This document shows, one piece after another, positions 1-10,965 of a stretch of 49,225 bases of DNA. A program made the translations under genes and the position numbers. The DNA lies in NCBI RefSeq assembly GCF_000485595.1, contig NW_014577063.1:987686-1036910 (forward strand), given 5' to 3'. Within the stretch, counting starts at the first letter, position 1. Every line of letters starts with the position of its first letter. The notes under the pieces are model-generated. The model worked only from the letters and a program-made list of their open reading frames with translations. It was not told the origin of the DNA and did not search any database. The DNA comes from Priapulus caudatus (lineage: Eukaryota; Priapulida; Priapulimorpha; Priapulimorphida; Priapulidae).

Positions 1-2024
1 TCTCTCTCTCTATTTCTCTCTCTCGCTCTCTCTCTATCTCTCACTCTCTCTCTACATCTCTCTCTTTATATATATATATATATATACACATATACTATAT
101 GAACACTGTATCGTTGAGTCATCCATAGAACAAAGCGTGTAATACAAATGTTCTCATCACAACGGGATAACAGATTTTATAAGTCAGCGAACCGTGCACG
201 TACTATAGTCAACTCTCGTAATCCTTTCTAGTCGTCTGCACGAGTTTCCTTTACGCCGCACATTTCGCACTCGCACAAACATTTCACGATCGACGTCGAT
301 TTCGCTTCATGTTGCCACGTCTAGCTTTTGTCGCTTCACATCACCAAACGAAATTGCATCAGAGCGCGAGAATTAGCGTCCTAACAAAACGATCGAATGT
401 ACACAAAAGACGTTTTACGTGCGAAAAAAATCCCGACACAGGCCAGGTGCACGAAGCGCGCACTAATACATATCTGCGTGCACCGCTGCCGGCATCTGAT
501 GACTAGAACTGTAATAGAACACGGTGATAGCATTCATTCTATATACTGTTTACTTTGTGACCAGTGTGGAAGGCAGCAGCTGTCTCAGTTCTGATTATGA
601 ATCCCGTGTGAAAATCCAGGCTGGCTATATGCCACTGCATCGCTGTAACAAGGTAAACGCTGAAATGTCATCGGTGAGTCGGCCAGGTATAAAAGGCTGC
701 TGGAGACCTCTTCGTGAAAAATGTTGTTCTCACAGATTGCGCGACATACTCTCTCTTTTGCTATTTTGCTATTATCTCTCTTTTTACGTTTCGTGATCAG
801 GACGCATGCATCTCGTTTAAAAAAATATAATCTTGTGTACAACGACATAATCTATCCTGATTCCACTGCGTAACATATCTCTAGCTGCCGTATCCGTGAA
901 ATTCGTCTAATGTACGGCTTTTTTTACTAAATTTATTTTAATTAACTTTAAATTTTTAAAATCAAATAAATGGTAATGACATTGTGAACGAAATATTATA
1001 TCGGAAAATTACTAGATGAGATGGCGTGCGTTATTCGGTTGCCGTGAGTAATAAAGCATGTTCATTTTAACTATGACGAGTTTGAAAAATCAATGCATTT
1101 TTTGCACGCTCCGTATTCTGCACGAACGAAATATTTGTGAGTAATGGAATCACTTTCAGAGTATGCATTTATTTATTAAAAAGTTTCAACAGTGACCACA
1201 AGCAGGTATTATTCTAAACAACAGCACGAATTCAGTATTTGGGGATTTACGGATGTCATGTGGTTAGACAAATAGCACGTCACGAAGCATTTGTACAATG
1301 TGAACAATCCCCAAGCCTGTTAAAAGTACATATATGAATGTTATTCATGGAAGCGCGGAATTTCCAGGCAAGAACAGGGAGATGTGCATGCACCGATGTA
1401 TTCTTGCTCTAACGCTAGCTGCTCCCATACATATTTCACTCTATTTGACGTTCATACCGTTCATCTTATAGAAATAATTTACTTGCGATATGTTGTTACC
1501 TCGTGAGAAATAAATAAGATATACAAAGCAAGGCAGTGAATTCGTTTTAAACATTCAGGATGACATTTAGAATATAAACCGGATGTCGAAAACATATATG
1601 CGATAAAATGACGCGTAGAACGCATTCACTGTCAGGAATTTTCCACGCAATGCGAAGCAAAGCAGAAAATGAAACCAGCATTACAGTTTTTGTGCTAAAA
1701 TGTCACAATATACAGCTTCAAACATGAATACATATAAAACAATATTTATAGCAAAGTTTATATTACACTCTCATTTGTTGTAATGTTGTGTAATTGATTC
1801 GACATTTTATTCGAATATCGGTCAAACACGTGGGAACCGTATAACATTTTCACAGAAACATGCGCGTGGCTTAGACCGATTATTCAATTAAAAGGCTACG
1901 TGGCAGGCGTTTCCTGTACGTCATAGTCAAACGTGTAGCAGTATATCGGTTTGAATCCATTAGTATATATGCGTAAGGTTCGAAAACGAAATAGGCCTAC
2001 TACCAAACCAAAGCTACATACTAC
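1..2024. other. Gene-free stretch
   Basis: CT and TA microsatellites occupy 1-88. The rest is AT-rich sequence without a credible exon; short ORFs at 309-850 show no domain, signal peptide or splice context. Confidence 0.6.
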
Positions 2025-2063
2025 CAGGAGTAGATAATAGGGACCCCCTATTATCTACTCCTG
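2025..2063. repeat. Hairpin element (CAGGAGT family), 18-bp perfect stem
   Basis: CAGGAGTAGATAATAGGG and its exact reverse complement are separated by three bases. It shares its CAGGAGT...ACTCCTG ends with elements at 3940, 11678 and 22235. Confidence 0.75.
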
Positions 2064-2506
2064 ACACTACGCGTGCTCTTAATCATCTTCTGATAGTTTA
2101 CTGGGAGAATGTTCGATGGTGGCTACAGCTGGGCTAGCTATGAGTATTCCTACAACTCCTCCTTAATAGAAAAGTATTCGCAATGTTGTAATAAAATAAT
2201 AAAATAAGATAAATCGAGCTCTAGGCCTACTAGTTCGCATTTCGCACACAGGTGGCGCTTCCAGCGTCATCGCGACAGCCATCCCTTATTATTAACAACA
2301 TCCTTCGAATCATTTCTTCGCGATCATCAATATAACGCATGAATGCAACAATAAATAAAATGTTTGTGTTTCTTTGATAATAACAATCATGTGCAAATGA
2401 TATACGTCAGGCAGTGTGATCACACGTGATGAGTATGCTTACAAGTTACAACGTTTACGTATTAGGCTTTACGTATTAGGCTAGCGTATCTCAATATGGT
2501 GTGAAA

Positions 2507-4197
2507 TCAGTGACGTCTCTTTATGTCATTGCCATATTTGTAGATCGGTGGACCTCTCACGTACCTGCCCCGGTTACCGTAGGTGTAACTGTCGTCATCG
2601 TCGCCCCTGTAAGTTTCGTGCTCGGGCTCGTACGGGTACTGACCGTAGCGACCGTACGTGGGACGGTTGTAATAGCTGGGTCGCGTGGCGTACTGCGGTG
2701 CGTACGTGTACCGCGCGTAGCGACCGGACGGTTCTCTGCTATTCCTTCCGAGACGGTCGTCAATTGACGGCATGTAGGGCGAGTACTCGGACGTGCCACT
2801 GCCAGAGTTCGAGTTCTCGTACGTCTTTGGTCGTGCTTCGTTGCGCCTATAGTAGTTGTTGTAGTTGTCCTTATCCTGGTAGTAGCCCTTATCGTAGTTG
2901 CGTCCGTTGTTGAGGTAATCGCGCTTGTGGCCCTTGTCGCTGAAGCGCTCCTTCGCTCCCTTGTCGACGTTGTAGTTTCGGAAGTAGTACTTGCCGTTGC
3001 CCTTGTTGAAGTAGAAGTCGCCGTTACCTTCCTTGTAGTCGACGTGACCTTTGTCCAGCGCGCTTCTCTGACCGCCGTAGTGGGCTCCGCGTCCGCGGTT
3101 GTCGTGCTTCCCTATGTACGAAAGCACACACACACTGCATAACCATAAATACATAATATACACGTACATAAATATATATAATATACACATAATATATATA
3201 TATATATATATATATAATATACGCACATACATAACGATTTATATACGCGTACATAATGTTTTAGCTGATATGTGATAATTCTGGATACGGTCGGTGCTAC
3301 AGCTGATGACATGCGAGGCAATATGAGAGCGAAGGGACAGGGTGAATTTTGCAGTTCTACGCAGTAACGGGTATAGGCCTTCGCTGCACGATAACAGTCC
3401 TTACGAGTCGTTTATAGCATCCATCGAAAATTCGCAATTGCGTTTCGTATATTCTTCGCTGAAAAACTCTAGCAAATGGTAACCGCGCTACGAACTAGTT
3501 CTAGCAGGAATGCATAACAGAGAACTCTGACCATCTGTGGCACGGCCAACATAGGGATATTGAACTAGAGCTAGTTACGAACTGACGGCAGTGCCTATAT
3601 ACAATGGTTAACGCATTAGTTCACCACAGCGCCTATGCTATACTGGCGCATCTGATTGGGTTCATGCAAATTACCGTTGTGGTTGTAATGACCCTTGTCA
3701 TCATCCTTGTGGTGCTGCCCCCAGTTTCTCCGAGCGTACCCAGAGCCACGATCATAGCCGCTGCTTGCCACCTATAAACATAAAATGTCACTATGATCAT
3801 CACACGTCAAAGTACACAGGCATAAAACATTCGCATATAGGTAGTGAAGAACTACAATAACGGAATATAAACAGAATTATAGAGATACGCACGCACATGT
3901 GTAGGTAACATAAGAGACGAATCAAGCTGCTGAAAATACCAGGAGCGTCATAATTAAATATATAGATATATAAATATATAGATATATAGTCTATATTATG
4001 ACGCCACTCCTGATATGTAATCAATTCATTTCAGATGTGAATCATTTTCAGTGTGCTTTCAGCAATATGCCTGCATCGAGCTACCTCTAAGTACATCGTG
4101 TACTGCGAGATCGACAGAAAACAACATATTCCTACGATAAATTTACCAAGCCTAGAAGTGCGGTGGCGATCACCAGAACAATCCCTATCCTCTTCAT
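2507..4197 (-). CDS. Secreted Tyr/Asp-Lys-Gly-rich low-complexity protein, 3 exons
   Basis: Exons are 4197-4147, 3771-3675 and 3111-2507 (stop at 2507-2509), giving 250 residues. Exon 1 encodes only a signal peptide, MKRIGIVLVIATALLGL, and ends in phase 0 at GTAAAT; exon 2 begins VASSGYDRGSG. The N-terminal half has DKG motifs at roughly regular spacing (DKGHYNHN, LDKGHV, VDKGAK, SDKGHK, YDKGYY). The C-terminal half is rich in Tyr, Arg, Pro and Gly (RYARYTYAPQYATRPSYYNR). No family is recognised. Secretion and composition suggest a structural matrix, cuticle, shell or adhesive protein; this is inference. It shares the signal-peptide-exon layout with the gene at 15971-17771. Confidence 0.8.
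3940..4012. repeat. Hairpin element (CAGGAGT family) in an intron
   Basis: Ends CAGGAGCGTCATAAT and ATTATGACGCCACTCCTG surround a TATAGATA-repeat loop. It lies in intron 1 of the DKG-rich gene. Confidence 0.65.
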
Positions 4198-4304
4198 GAT
4201 GCGTTTTGCCGATGATATATATTACAAATCACAAGAAAACTCCGTTCAATGTTTTCAGCCCGCAGACAGGCTATGCACTGGTCGCGGAATTGATTGTTTC
4301 GACA

Positions 4305-4312
4305 TTTTTATA
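4305..4312 (-). promoter_or_regulatory. TATA box candidate for the DKG-rich gene
   Basis: On the minus strand the sequence reads GGCTATAAAAATG, about 110 bases upstream of the ATG at 4197. A start about 30 bases downstream would give a 5' UTR of about 80 bases. Motif match only. Confidence 0.45.
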
Positions 4313-4520
4313 GCCGTTGAGATGGACCTGTTGACCCATACTGGCCCTGTGAATAATAAATGACACCGGCAATCACAATTTAGCCTTCATGTCCGGCGAT
4401 TTTCTATTTTAGCGTTTCATTATTCAAAGAGCGTGTGTCGCGAAGTGCGCAGCGGTAATGTATAGAAATGCTTAGAACCCTACTGACCCCGATGTTCACA
4501 TTCTACGCTGAAAAACATCT

Positions 4521-4886
4521 ATAGCTGCTATTTCTGTACATCGTTTGGTGAGCTCATTAGAGGCGTATCATGGTTCTTCGGGTTTCAACAATATACGGCA
4601 TTATCTATAGTGAGATATAACTAGATCTCGGCTGATAATTCTATAGAATGCATTCGTATACTACGCGACTCTTGAAACTCTCGCGAATACCAACAACAGA
4701 GTATAGCTGCTATTTCTGTACATCGTTTGGTGGGCTCATTAGAGGCGTATCACGGTTCTTCGAATTTCAACAATATACGGCATTATCTATACTGAGATAT
4801 AACTAGATCTCGGCTGATAATTCTATGGAATGCATTCGTACACTACGCGACTCTTAAAACTCTCGCGAATACCAACAACAGAGTAT
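4521..4886 (+). repeat. 182-bp tandem duplication
   Basis: Two head-to-tail copies (4521-4702 and 4703-4886) start ATAGCTGCTATTTCTGTACA and end CCAACAACAGAGTAT, with only a handful of substitutions between them. No ORF is preserved across both. Recent local duplication upstream of the DKG-rich gene. Confidence 0.88.
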
Positions 4887-5360
4887 CATTTGAGCCGCTG
4901 GAAATGTTCGAAATATGCTAAAATTGCCCATAATGACGTGCAATTTATCGGCATGATTTCTAAACCAAGGGCCGAGTGCGAGTTTACAAAGTTCACGACA
5001 TTGTGGGTCTATGGTTTCAGAATAATTTATGTTTTTGCACGAGGTGCATGAATAATACCAATGTGTATGACATACCTTTATATTGGTAACAGATCGGAAA
5101 TTCCCCCAGCGATATGATACCTAATACATCTTTAAACTATAGCAAATTGGCTATTTAATAATGAATAATTTGGTTGCATACTGACAAACTTTAATATATA
5201 TAATAGCGTCTAATCGAGACCAGAGTCTAGTGTGTATCGATTTCTTTAATCATTTTCCAAAATTTTACGTTATACGTGTGACACGTACAGCAATACGCGT
5301 GCACACTTCAAATTGAATTCCGCAAATAATCCTAAATTATAAGAAACTAGTCTATGCCCG

Positions 5361-6244
5361 TTAGGTCGTCAGAACTTCTGTGTAGACCACATTGTTTATG
5401 ATAGAACGTTTAGTTGTGTCTTTGGCGTCTACGGCTAGAATCTTTAGCTGTAGGGCACTTCCCACGCGGCTAGCAGTGACGTAGAACTGGCCGTGACGGA
5501 AGAAGTCTTTGACCGTGTAGACGCCGACACGGTGAAGGGACTGCCCTTGTGACTTGTTGACTGTCATCGCAAAGCAAAGGCGGATTGGGAACTGGCGGCG
5601 TATCATGGTGAAAGGAAATATCTTCTCACTAGGCGAACTGGAGATGCGCGGAATGAGCAGCTGTCGACCAGCATGGACTCCAGACACTAACTCAGCGACG
5701 ACCAGATGCGCGCGATTGCTGCATGGATTGCCGGTTTCTGGAACGGCGTTGCTCTGAATGGAACCATAATTAAGGAATATAATTACGCAATGCTTAGGTA
5801 TCGACATAAACAAAGTATGGTGTAAATAATTAATTGAATATATGTCTCTTGTCTTAAGGCGTGAAAATGCGTACCTGTAGCCTGTATCGTCTCTGCAGCG
5901 CGCAATTGCTGCATGGATTGCGCGGCTTGGTGGAACGGCGTTGCTTCGCTGCTGAATGCGAAATATAAGTAGTGGAATGTAAGTAATGGTATTGTAACTT
6001 AAAAATACACACACAACATTACACACACACGACACACACCCACGACACACACACACACACACACACGAACACACACCCACACACACACACACACACCCAC
6101 ACACCCACACACACAAACGCGGGGCGCGCGGCGCACATACACACACACAACACACACACACACACACACCACACAACACCACTCACACACACATACCACA
6201 CACACCACACACACACAAACGCCGCGCGCGCACACACACACACA

Positions 6245-6297
<53 letters not shown>

Positions 6298-6398
6298 TAC
6301 GCATTACGCATAAAACACACACAACGACACGCATACACCAAACACATTACACTACACGCAACTATAGACACACACACAATACACTACACGGCACACCA

Positions 6399-6475
<77 letters not shown>

Positions 6476-6784
6476 CACCACACACACCACACACACACAC
6501 ACACACACACGCACACAAACACCCCCCACACACACAACACACAGCAGGTGCGCATACACACACTAACTAAAAAAATAAGATAGCTTGTAAGAGTATAATT
6601 ATTAGAGGTCAGTCTGAACGTTGTACGTTTTACGTTTACGGTTGAAAATCTTACCTGCGACATCAGGAGTTTCTTGACAGCGGGCGACTTTCTTGCGGGC
6701 GGTATCTTGTCGATGCTTAATATCTCGATGTGTCAGTGATGCCTTTCTTTTTGGTGGCATTAGCTGGGCACTTGTTATAACCAA
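5361..6784 (-). mobile_element. Decayed Helitron: Pif1-like helicase C-terminus plus N-terminal fragment
   Basis: Between about 5760 and 5361 the minus strand encodes the end of a Pif1-family helicase, with IRLCFAMTVNKSQGQSLHRV, then DFFRHGQFYVTASRVGS and a stop. The MTVNKSQGQ and YVTASRV motifs (helicase motifs V and VI) are typical of Helitron Rep-helicases. At 6784-6602 a short basic ORF starting MPPKRKASLTHRDIKHRQ resembles Helitron N-termini. The roughly 840 bases between are replaced by CA repeats and two related segments (NAVPPSRAIHAAIARC and NAVPETGNPCSNRA). Rep and most of the helicase are missing, so it is inactive. Ends were not defined. Confidence 0.65.
6001..6560. repeat. Long degenerate (CA)n tract inside the Helitron remnant
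   Basis: About 560 bases of nearly pure CA/CAC repeats interrupted by short unique words (GCGGGGCGCGCGGCG, TACGCATTACGCAT). Cys/Val-rich open frames on the minus strand are by-products of the repeat. Confidence 0.95.
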
Positions 6785-6896
6785 TTTTTTGCCGTCTGGA
6801 AACTTTGACTTATGTTATAACGAAATGCGCTCCATTTAAGAAACAATGTAAAACAATGTTTAACATTTCTCTGGTTAGATTCTATGGAGCGACTTA

Positions 6897-7092
6897 ATGC
6901 CCGGCGCACACGTGAGTTATTTTACTTAAGTAAAATGACGCATGAGTCAAATTACTCAACGAAAATCCGCCGCACACGTGAGTAAAATGACGCATGAGTC
7001 AAATTACTCAACGAAAATCCGCCGCACACGTGAGTAAAATGACTCATGCGTCATTTTACTTGAGTATAATAACTCACGTGTGCGCCGGGCAT
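6897..7092. mobile_element. MITE with long terminal inverted repeats, TA target duplication
   Basis: A 196-bp element. It starts ATGCCCGGCGCACACGTGAG and ends with the reverse complement, flanked by TA on both sides. The CACACGTGAGTAAAATGACG segment is tandemly repeated inside (period about 59 bp), and almost the whole element can fold back. No coding capacity. Confidence 0.75.
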
Positions 7093-7435
7093 TAGAAACC
7101 ACTAAAAAGCAACTTAGAAAATCTTAGATGGAGAACATTTGGTTATACATTGTTTTTTACATTGCCATTGTGTTTTCGTGTTGTGACGTTGCATCGCGCT
7201 CGGTGCAAAAATTTCCCACTTTTTAAAGGGATAGTTTACTCTAGGTTGTAGGGTTATTTTCAGTTAATTTAGGTTAAAATTACGCTACATAAAAAGTTTC
7301 ATGGTTCAATCACAATTAGAAATGTTATAAAAAAATGTTTTAAAACTAACGACTACAGTTTGATTACAACGACGGTGGCGCCACTCAAAGCGCGCGATCT
7401 GATAAGTTGCGCAAAACCACTTTCCAGCCAAGGGC

Positions 7436-7614
7436 TACAGACCGAGGGTGTTTCTTATTTATTAATTTAAAAGCAAAAGGATTGTAATATCTTATAAATG
7501 ACATATAGTTTCAGTTATATCATGGATAAATTTGTCCTAAAATGAACATCGTTCGGTTAAATAGCATTTAGGTATGAATATAATTGCACCTTTGTGATTA
7601 GCCCTCGGTCTGTA
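7436..7614. mobile_element. Short non-autonomous element with 13-bp inverted ends
   Basis: Perfect 13-bp inverted repeats TACAGACCGAGGG and CCCTCGGTCTGTA bound 179 AT-rich bases with no ORF. No clear target-site duplication was seen. Probably a MITE. Confidence 0.45.
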
Positions 7615-7919
7615 ACGTGCAAAATAAATTGGCAAATACGCAACTTTTTCAGGGTGGCAGCACGATCGCGGGTGTCATGGCGCCGTTCAAATTTCGTAGC
7701 GTTGATGTGTAATTAATTAATTATAACAATTAAATTAGGTATCTGGTGACAAATACATGTGGGCATAGACGATTTGTTGAACAGTAAGTACAGTTGTATG
7801 CAGAAAAATCCTAGAGTCTACTATCCATTTAAATGTTTTTGAACGTGGAATGTGAAAAAAATGCAATGTGTGTATGGACAATGCACATGCATTGCATGCA
7901 CTGCAACGTGTCATGATCT

Positions 7920-8030
7920 GTAGAATGTTCCGATCAAGTTTGGAAAGGATCCGTTGAGCGGTGCGGAAACGTATAGCCGGACAGACATAGACAGAAATTC
8001 TCTAATTTATAGTAAGATTTAGTAAAGGCT
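7920..8030 (+). mobile_element. Possible 3' tail of a non-LTR retroelement
   Basis: The stretch around GATCAAGTTTGGAAAGGATC, GCGGAAACGTATAGCCGG and ACAGACATAGACAGAAATTC resembles the conserved 3' ends of RTE-like and related invertebrate retroelements, which end in GGACAGACAGACAGA-type tails followed by AT-rich sequence. No reverse transcriptase is present. Recognition is by resemblance only. Confidence 0.35.
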
Positions 8031-9849
8031 TTTGAGTGCTAACGGATGCTGAAAATTGGCTGGTTGTTCTCAGGCGGATACATATTTAGAATAATTACTA
8101 TATAGAGACGGAAATTGTGAGACGGAAAACGTTCCATCTGCTGCATATCGTGTCAATTAGGGACTTTCCGTTACGATGGATCTCCTTACAAGCACAGGCC
8201 GTAGTTCTTGGCTAGCTTTGCTTAATACGCAGTTAGTTGCACGACGAAAATGAAGCGCACACGTTCGCATTGCGCACAATAAACCCATATAACATGAGAA
8301 CAGACCACTATTAAATTTTCCATAGGATTCTATACTTAAGAATTGAATTTCAGGAGCTGAAAAATAGTATTTCGGCCATTTTCGGCCGAGTGGCAATATT
8401 AAAGCTAGGTAGCCATGTACTTCACAGCTGAAACTGTACTTCACCATTAGAGTTATGATATATGTTGTCCGGCGTTTTAAAAAAATATCGCGAATTTACG
8501 AATCGACACCACATTTGTGCCTGAAAAACAGTCGCGCAGTCGAATGGGGAATAAACATTTGGGGATTGTACATGTCTACCCGTAGCATGTGACGAATTTA
8601 TTTTAATCTGAAATGTGTTGTGGGTTTTATTACTACATTAATACGTAGGATCTCTATGTAAAATATAGTGAGATATATCAACCGACTACATATACGTAGT
8701 AAACATAGTTTTAAGTGTTTGTTCGGATACGAAACCGAATGTATCCTAATGTGTGATCATGCATTAGCTTGTTATTCACAACCATATATTTACCAAATCA
8801 TAGAAAACAGAAAAACAATAATATTTTAATGATAGATAAAAAGTATTTATTTTAGGCTTTCTTATATCTACGTCTTCATTCAGCTGGATTTCCCTAGATT
8901 CACGAATAATAAAAGGTTGCTAAAAGTGCAAGATAATTTTTTCATTTTATTTTATTGACCGATTTCCATTGCAGCGACGTAGTCAATATATACACGTTGT
9001 TTGGAACTTATTACTTATAGAATTATGAGAAGGAACGTGTGAGAGGCAGCTAATACATGTCTTATCAAGCATGCATGTCTTCTAGCCTCATTAAGAGTGA
9101 CATGCAACTGCTACTACAGAGATCAGAATGACACCAGGTGTGTGCATGGTGGTTGGCTCTGTTAAGCATTGTGGCTGTTGTTACACAGCGTTATCACAGT
9201 CGTTGACTCGTAAACACCTTCTATAGTAGCGACTGAAAGAAAACATTCTTTACGTGAATTCTACTTCGGATCAGTTTTGTTTTCCGCATTGAGTACTGAG
9301 CATGAAAATTATTTTAATAGCTTTTCAATGACACCGAATAGGGTAGTTGAAAAAAAGATATTCTTTTTGCCTGTACATTTCCGAACATTGTTTTTAAGGT
9401 TAAATTAAGCCGTCTCTATTTAGCTGCGATGTTTCCTGCTACAGCCGTATAAGCTGGCTAAAATTCTGTACATTATAATACAAGCTTTTACCTTTCATGT
9501 ATTGCAAATCTCTAGCAACAGTCGGTATTGAAAGTTTGTGTAAGGCACATCGTTTTAACTACCCGGGGTTAACCCCAACTAAATTAACCCCATTCAGCAT
9601 GACCAGAAAGAAACAGTAATGGTCGTTATAACTGCACGTAAAAAATATCCTCTATTTATCTCATACTATCCACTCAGCTATAAGCGTGTCGTGACCACAG
9701 GAAACCCTCACACGGCAACGTTAAGTAAAAAATCAATTTTTTATCGTTCCTCTAATATTCTACATCGTCTGCTTTCGTTTTACACCCTCCTGTCTACTCT
9801 CCCGCGTGGTTACCCACATGCAGCTCTACCCCCTCCTCCTATCATTAAA

Positions 9850-10066
9850 CGGCGATCAAGCTCTAGTACTATATCCCTTGTTGCGACAGGCCTGTGGGCC
9901 TGTGGGCCTTGTTGTGACTGTGGCAACAAGTGTTATAGAACACAAGCTTACGGCGATCGTGCGCTAGTGATATATCCCCTGTTGCGACAGGCCTGTAGGC
10001 CTCTCTGGGCCTTGCTGTGCCTGTCGCAACAAGTGTTATAGTACTCAAGCTAACGGCGATCGTGCT
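9850..10066. repeat. Tandem duplication with stem-loops beside the 10067 gene stop
   Basis: Two copies of about 102 bp (from 9850 and 9951), with the start of a third at 10054 that runs into the stop codon of the 10067 gene. Each begins CGGCGATC and contains an inverted repeat, TTGTTGCGACAGGCC ... GGCC...TGTCGCAACAAG, able to form a strong hairpin. Since it follows the stop codon on the minus strand, it would be 3' UTR or terminal sequence. Confidence 0.7.
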
Positions 10067-10486
10067 CTAGTTGTAGTTTGACCCGTAGCCGGTTGGATTG
10101 GGGTTATAACGCGGAGACGGGGACGTGCCAGAGTAGCCGGGTCGGTTGAAGGAGTACGAGTCTTCCGAGTAGATATTCGGCTGGCGCGGGCGCGGGTAGC
10201 CGGACGTCGGAGGCGCGTGGTTATTGTCGCTGCCGCTCCCGTACTCGTCGTCGTTTCGCCGGTAGCCGTAGCTCGCCGGCCGCTCGTAGTCAGAGTCCCG
10301 ACTGGTGGCGCCATCTCTCGGCGGTGGCGGCGGTGATTTGTAGCCAACAGCGCTGGCCTCCGCCTTCGCCTCCTCCTGCTTCTCGAGTTTGTTGTACTTG
10401 TGTAGGATGTCGAGCAGGCGACCGAGAGGAATGCTCTCCTCCTCGGACTCGTTCACCTCCGGCGGTCTGACGGGAGAGGTGTCGAC
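10067..10486 (-). CDS. Tyr/Ser/Pro/Gly-rich probable secreted protein, terminal exon (partial)
   Basis: The terminal exon starts at a strong acceptor, TTTTCCTCGGCAG, in phase 0 and ends at a stop (10067-10069). It encodes about 139 residues beginning VDTSPVRPPEVNESEEE, with an acidic segment, a Lys/Glu-rich helix-prone stretch (LLDILHKYNKLEKQEEAKAE), a PPPPPR tract and a C-terminal half rich in Tyr, Ser, Pro, Gly and Asn ending GYGSNYN. A longer frame starting at ATG 10510 just reads through the acceptor and is not the likely start. No upstream coding exon was found. By analogy with its neighbours it should carry a signal-peptide exon. Function unknown. Confidence 0.65.
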   Translation of the reverse strand, partial: VDTSPVRPPEVNESEEESIPLGRLLDILHKYNKLEKQEEAKAEASAVGYKSPPPPPRDGATSRDSDYERPASYGYRRNDDEYGSGSDNNHAPPTSGYPRPRQPNIYSEDSYSFNRPGYSGTSPSPRYNPNPTGYGSNYN

Positions 10487-10720
10487 CTGCCGAGGAAAAT
10501 TAAACAACATGCTAAGACAGCGTTCTCATATTTTTTGGTACCACGACCTGCCAAGAAAATTAAACAACATGCTAAGACAGCGTTCTCATATTTTTTGGTA
10601 CCACGACCTGCCGAGGAAATTAAACAATATGCTAAGGCAGCGTTCTCATATTTGTGGTAGCGTTCTTATATTTGTCGACATGCCGATGGAATTAAACAAC
10701 AATGCAACAAAATTAAACTA
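10487..10720. repeat. 60-bp tandem repeat carrying copies of a 3' splice site
   Basis: Three exact-period 60-bp units (boundaries near 10501, 10561, 10621) plus a degenerate fourth. On the minus strand each ends in a pyrimidine-rich acceptor, TTTTC(C/T)T(C/T)GGCAG|GTCG, the same one that begins the exon at 10486. A further copy lies near 10860-10905. Confidence 0.8.
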
Positions 10721-10965
10721 GCTAGGCAGCGTTCATATATTTCTTGTGGTGATCGCGTACGCGGTATTGGCATAATTACGTATGATTGCCATTATGATTG
10801 CCTGTACTACTGGGTCTAGGGCTGTGCGAACGTAATCTTAGAATATAATTCTTTGACCTGCCGAGGAAATTAAACAACATGCCAAGGCAATGTTCTTAAA
10901 TTTGTGGTGGTGCACCACCATAAATATCTGAACGCTGCCTTAGTATGTTGTTTCAAAAATATCAC

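Larger units (their letters stand above)
7093..9849. other. Gene-free AT-rich stretch
   Basis: Apart from the two transposon-derived features at 7436-7614 and 7920-8030, nothing coding or structured was recognised. The ORF at 8157-8447 (minus) and the one entering the 9850 repeat look random. Confidence 0.55.

Noticed and set aside
3112-3321. N-terminal Tyr/Ile-rich extension of the DKG-rich ORF
   Set aside because: It is intron sequence with TA/CATA repeats read through the acceptor at 3112; the spliced upstream exons encode a signal peptide instead.
5999-6660. Cys/Val-rich open frames of 60-270 residues on the minus strand
   Set aside because: They are translations of CA/GT dinucleotide repeats, open in several frames at once, with no domain structure.
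9619-10041. 140-residue plus-strand ORF
   Set aside because: It crosses the hairpin tandem repeat, has no splice sites or signal peptide, and its C-terminal half is the repeat translated twice.
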